From positions 266,455-330,454 of the forward strand of contig CAJPFI010000006.1 in the NCBI GenBank assembly GCA_905339295.1: DNA of 64,000 nt, in the 5' to 3' direction. The translations under genes and the position numbers were made by a program. Positions 61,862 through 64,000 of this stretch are shown here, piece by piece (position 1 is the first letter of the stretch; the number at the start of each line of letters is the position of its first letter). Origin of the DNA: Burkholderiales bacterium (GTDB lineage Bacteria; Pseudomonadota; Gammaproteobacteria; Burkholderiales; Casimicrobiaceae). The notes below the pieces were generated by a model. That model was not told the origin of the DNA, did no database searches, and worked only from the letters and a program-made list of their open reading frames with translations.

Positions 61862-62749
61862 GTGTCCGTCCCCGAGAAACTCGTCATCCCCGCCACCGAC
61901 GGCTATCCGCTCGCCGCCACGCTCTGGCACCCGGACACCGGCGCATCGCCCGCACGGTACGTCGCCGTCAACGCCGGCGCCGGCATTCCCGCGCGCTACT
62001 ACGACCGCTTCGCCGACTGGCTGGCCGACCGGGGCCTGCCGACGCTCACCTACGACTACCGGGGCATCGGGGCGTCCGCGCCGCCGTCGCTGAAGGGCTT
62101 CCTGGTCTCGGTCGAGGACTGGGGAAGCAAGGACTGTGCCGCTGTGCTGGACAGCATGGCGCGGCGATTTCCCGGCGCATCGGCCGCAGTCGTCGGGCAC
62201 AGCATCGGCGGGTTCGTCACCGGGCTCATGCCCGGCGGAGAGCGCGTCGGGCGCCTGGCGCTGGTCGGCACGCATACCGGCTACTGGCGCGACTACGCGC
62301 GGCGCGTGCGCCTGCCGATGTACGTCGCCTGGCACCTGGCGATGCCGGCGCTGACGCGGGCGATGGGCTACTTCCCTGCGCGCCGCTTCGGGTTTCCGGA
62401 GGACCTGCCCGCGGGGATCGCACGCGACTGGTCGGAGCGCCGGCGCCCGGAACCGTGGTGGAACCTGCGCCTCGCCGACGGAACGCCGGACCTGGAACGC
62501 GTCGCGGACGTGATCGCGCGCTTCGACGCGTTCCGCGCCGCCGCGCTCGTCGTGTCGGTCGCCGACGATCCGTTCGCGACCCGTGAGGCGACGGCGAGAA
62601 TCGCGGCGCTGTTCCGCAACTGCGCGATCCGCGAACACCGCATCGACCCGCGCGCGGCGAAGCTGCCGAAGGTCGGCCACTTCGGGTTCTTTCGCTCGCG
62701 CATGCGCGAGACGCTGTGGCCCATCGTCGGGGACTTCCTCGCCGAGTGA
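61862..62749 (+). CDS. alpha/beta hydrolase (lysophospholipase-like)
   Basis: 295 residues from GTG 61862, where the domain VPEKLVIPATDGYPLAATLW begins; ATG 61808 in frame is an alternative with an Arg-rich extension. Nucleophile elbow VVGHSIGGF, oxyanion region VNAGAGIPARYYDRFADWLA, late KVGHFGFF with the His and VSVADDPFA with an Asp. Esterase or lipase activity is probable; substrate unknown. Divergent from rpfC. Confidence 0.8.
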   Translation: MSVPEKLVIPATDGYPLAATLWHPDTGASPARYVAVNAGAGIPARYYDRFADWLADRGLPTLTYDYRGIGASAPPSLKGFLVSVEDWGSKDCAAVLDSMARRFPGASAAVVGHSIGGFVTGLMPGGERVGRLALVGTHTGYWRDYARRVRLPMYVAWHLAMPALTRAMGYFPARRFGFPEDLPAGIARDWSERRRPEPWWNLRLADGTPDLERVADVIARFDAFRAAALVVSVADDPFATREATARIAALFRNCAIREHRIDPRAAKLPKVGHFGFFRSRMRETLWPIVGDFLAE

Positions 62750-62793
62750 GGCTCCCGCCCGGGGCATCACGTACGTGGTACCGAACAGCAGGG

Positions 62794-63846
62794 TCAGGCG
62801 CCCAGCGTGTCGCGCAGCGCGGCGAGGAACGTCGCCGCGCCCGCGCCGTTGTGGACCCGGTGGTCGAACGTGAGCACGAGGCGCGCGCGGCCGTCGTCGC
62901 GCGGCGCGCCGAGGAACAGGATCGCGGTGGCCGGCGCGACCAGCGTCGGCACCGCATCGACGATTCCCTCGCGGCCGAGGTGCGAGACCAGCAGCTGCGT
63001 GTCCTCGCCGGCCTGGTCGCCCGTGCGCAGCGCCTCGCGCATCTGGCGCCGCGCCTCGCGGCACAATCCGTCGAGCGACAGTCGATCGGCGCCGCGGACC
63101 ACCGCCGTCACCAGCCCGTCGCCGGGACGGGCGAGCGCGATGCCGACGTTGAGCGCGTCGAACGTGCGCAGCGTGTCGTCGCCGACGAGCGTTGCGCGGA
63201 AGCGCGGCATGCCGGCCGCCACCTGCGCCGCCGCATGCGCGAGGACCTGGACGGGCGAGGGCCGGCCGCCCGACGCGAGTGCCGGCGCGTCCGCGAGCGC
63301 GCTCCAGCGCACGTCGACCGCGATCGTGCCGGGCACGACGCGCTCGGCGCTGCGCCGCAGCCGGAAGACGAGCCTCCGCTGCTCGGGCGACAGCGGCTCG
63401 TCGCGCGAGCCGACTGCCGTCGCGGCGCCCGATCGCGCGAGCCAGGCGTCGACATCGGCGGGCATGAGCTTCCCCGACGCGGACGGAATGCGCGCGAGCT
63501 CCGAGTCGCCGATGCCGCGCTCGCGGGCGTGGGCGCGGGTGCGCGGCGGGATCGGAACCTGCGGCGCGCCCCGCGGCGCGTCGCCGCCGGATGCCGCGAC
63601 GGTGGCGCCGGGGCGAACGATTCGCGCGACGACCGCGCCGATCTGCACGACATCGCCCGGGGACACGGTCCAGCCCTCGATCGTGCCGTCGAACGGCGCT
63701 TCCAGCTCGACCGTGCTCTTGTCGGTTTCGACGACGTAGATCGGCTCGCCGCGCAGGACCGCGTCGCCGGCGCGCCGCAGGATCTCGACGATGCGCACCT
63801 CGCGCAGGCCTTCGCCGAGTTGCGGCACGGCGAGCTCGGCGCTCAT
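62794..63846 (-). CDS. 2-oxoacid dehydrogenase complex dihydrolipoyl acyltransferase (E2)
   Basis: 350 residues. One lipoyl domain (about 1-78, lipoyl Lys in VETDKSTVE), a short peripheral-subunit-binding domain (about 100-140, RTRAHARERGI ... ADVDAWLA) and a catalytic domain (about 155-350). The catalytic motif reads FDHRVHNGAG: His is kept but the usual Asp of HRxxDG is Asn (codon at 62848-62850). E1 genes would lie beyond the window edge. Which 2-oxoacid is used is not known. Confidence 0.85.
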   Translation of the reverse strand: MSAELAVPQLGEGLREVRIVEILRRAGDAVLRGEPIYVVETDKSTVELEAPFDGTIEGWTVSPGDVVQIGAVVARIVRPGATVAASGGDAPRGAPQVPIPPRTRAHARERGIGDSELARIPSASGKLMPADVDAWLARSGAATAVGSRDEPLSPEQRRLVFRLRRSAERVVPGTIAVDVRWSALADAPALASGGRPSPVQVLAHAAAQVAAGMPRFRATLVGDDTLRTFDALNVGIALARPGDGLVTAVVRGADRLSLDGLCREARRQMREALRTGDQAGEDTQLLVSHLGREGIVDAVPTLVAPATAILFLGAPRDDGRARLVLTFDHRVHNGAGAATFLAALRDTLGA

Positions 63847-64000
63847 GACCTGCGTCCCCAGGCTCGCCGCGGCGCGGCTTCGCGCCCCCGCTCCTGAAGG
63901 AGGGGGCGAGCGCCTTGGGGCGGCCCGGCGGCGCTCATGACGTCCTCCCCCAGGCTTGCCGCTGCGCGGCTTCGCACCCCCCCTCCTGAAGGAGGGGGCG
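63841..64000. repeat. two copies of a palindromic intergenic repeat, spacing 92 bp, cut by window end
   Basis: Copy A runs 63841-63930, copy B from 63931 to the edge. Each has GCTCATGAC, CCCAGGCT(C/T)GCCGC, GCGCGGCTTCGC and the hairpin CTCCTGAAGGAGGGGG. On the minus strand each carries ATGAGCGCC: copy A's ATG is the E2 start, copy B's opens a 31-codon frame (63843-63938) whose TGA overlaps the E2 ATG. That tiny frame is Arg-rich and I do not call it a gene. Confidence 0.7.

Noticed and set aside
63843..63938. 31-codon minus-strand gene ahead of the E2 gene
   Set aside because: It lies wholly in a repeat copy, is Arg-rich and has no recognisable content; kept only as an observation.

Overview
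The window is a continuous stretch of very GC-rich (about 70% or more by eye) chromosomal DNA with tightly packed genes. It has one tRNA, no rRNA, and no transposase, integrase or phage gene that I can see. The gene content points to a betaproteobacterium, probably Burkholderiales or a near relative. Supporting genes are a PhaM-type polyhydroxybutyrate granule regulator, a PP0621-family protein, tripartite tricarboxylate transporter (TTT/Bug) components, PilS/PilR, GltIJKL and the Aat/Bpt N-end-rule pair. No species is claimed. Most features are called from reading-frame evidence, recognised motifs and gene spacing; no database search was possible.

Layout. 0-3.7 kb: two tandem paralogous secreted proteins (the first truncated by the window edge) with ASH-like repeats and a C-terminal DUF5648-like module; the complete one has a zinc metallopeptidase motif. 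3.7-7.8 kb: SRAP/YedK, an EcsC-like protein, a CopD-like membrane protein, MobB, a small outer-membrane barrel, MoaD and MoaE. 7.9-12.1 kb: sugar-acid catabolism (DgoK, DgoA, KdgK-like kinase, SDR), an unknown 80-aa protein and a cupin dioxygenase. 12.1-15.8 kb: fluoride exporter, quinone oxidoreductase, a membrane protein and NAD(P)H-hydrate repair. 15.9-21.6 kb: aspartate ammonia-lyase, an Asp/Glu racemase and a complete GltIJKL uptake system. 21.6-31.1 kb: beta-carbonic anhydrase, a palindromic tandem repeat, GMP reductase, a Bug receptor, PurL, a hexapeptide-repeat protein and a compact B12-dependent ribonucleotide reductase. 31.2-35.8 kb (minus strand): TctA/TctB, parvulin and BolA, YciB and AmpD. 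36-41 kb (minus): FAD oxidase, PP0621, PilS, PilR. 41-44.4 kb: PhaM, GST, YbhB-like protein and an M61 peptidase.

The most unusual region is 44.6-55.4 kb. Eleven plus-strand genes encode an isoprenylcysteine-methyltransferase-like protein, two paralogous alpha/beta hydrolases flanking a condensation-domain-like protein, and what looks like a dedicated type II fatty-acid synthase. That synthase comprises a FabL-type enoyl reductase (Y-x6-K), FabG, a long AcpXL-like acyl carrier protein, a double-hotdog dehydratase, a ketosynthase, a second ketosynthase whose catalytic Cys is replaced by Ser, and a single polypeptide fusing an AcpS-type phosphopantetheinyl transferase to an LpxL/HtrB-type acyltransferase. 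The set resembles in logic the rhizobial acpXL-lpxXL very-long-chain acyl locus for lipid A, but the parts and the fusion differ. Its product is inferred, not known.

55.5-64 kb: tRNA-Arg(CCT), 3-methyladenine glycosylase, Aat and Bpt, then a diffusible-signal-factor quorum-sensing pair (RpfF synthase and RpfC hybrid sensor, convergent) behind an AT-rich control region, an alpha/beta hydrolase, and a 2-oxoacid dehydrogenase E2 subunit at the edge with palindromic intergenic repeats. Several genes have a -10-like hexamer exactly 6 nt before the start codon, which suggests leaderless mRNAs.
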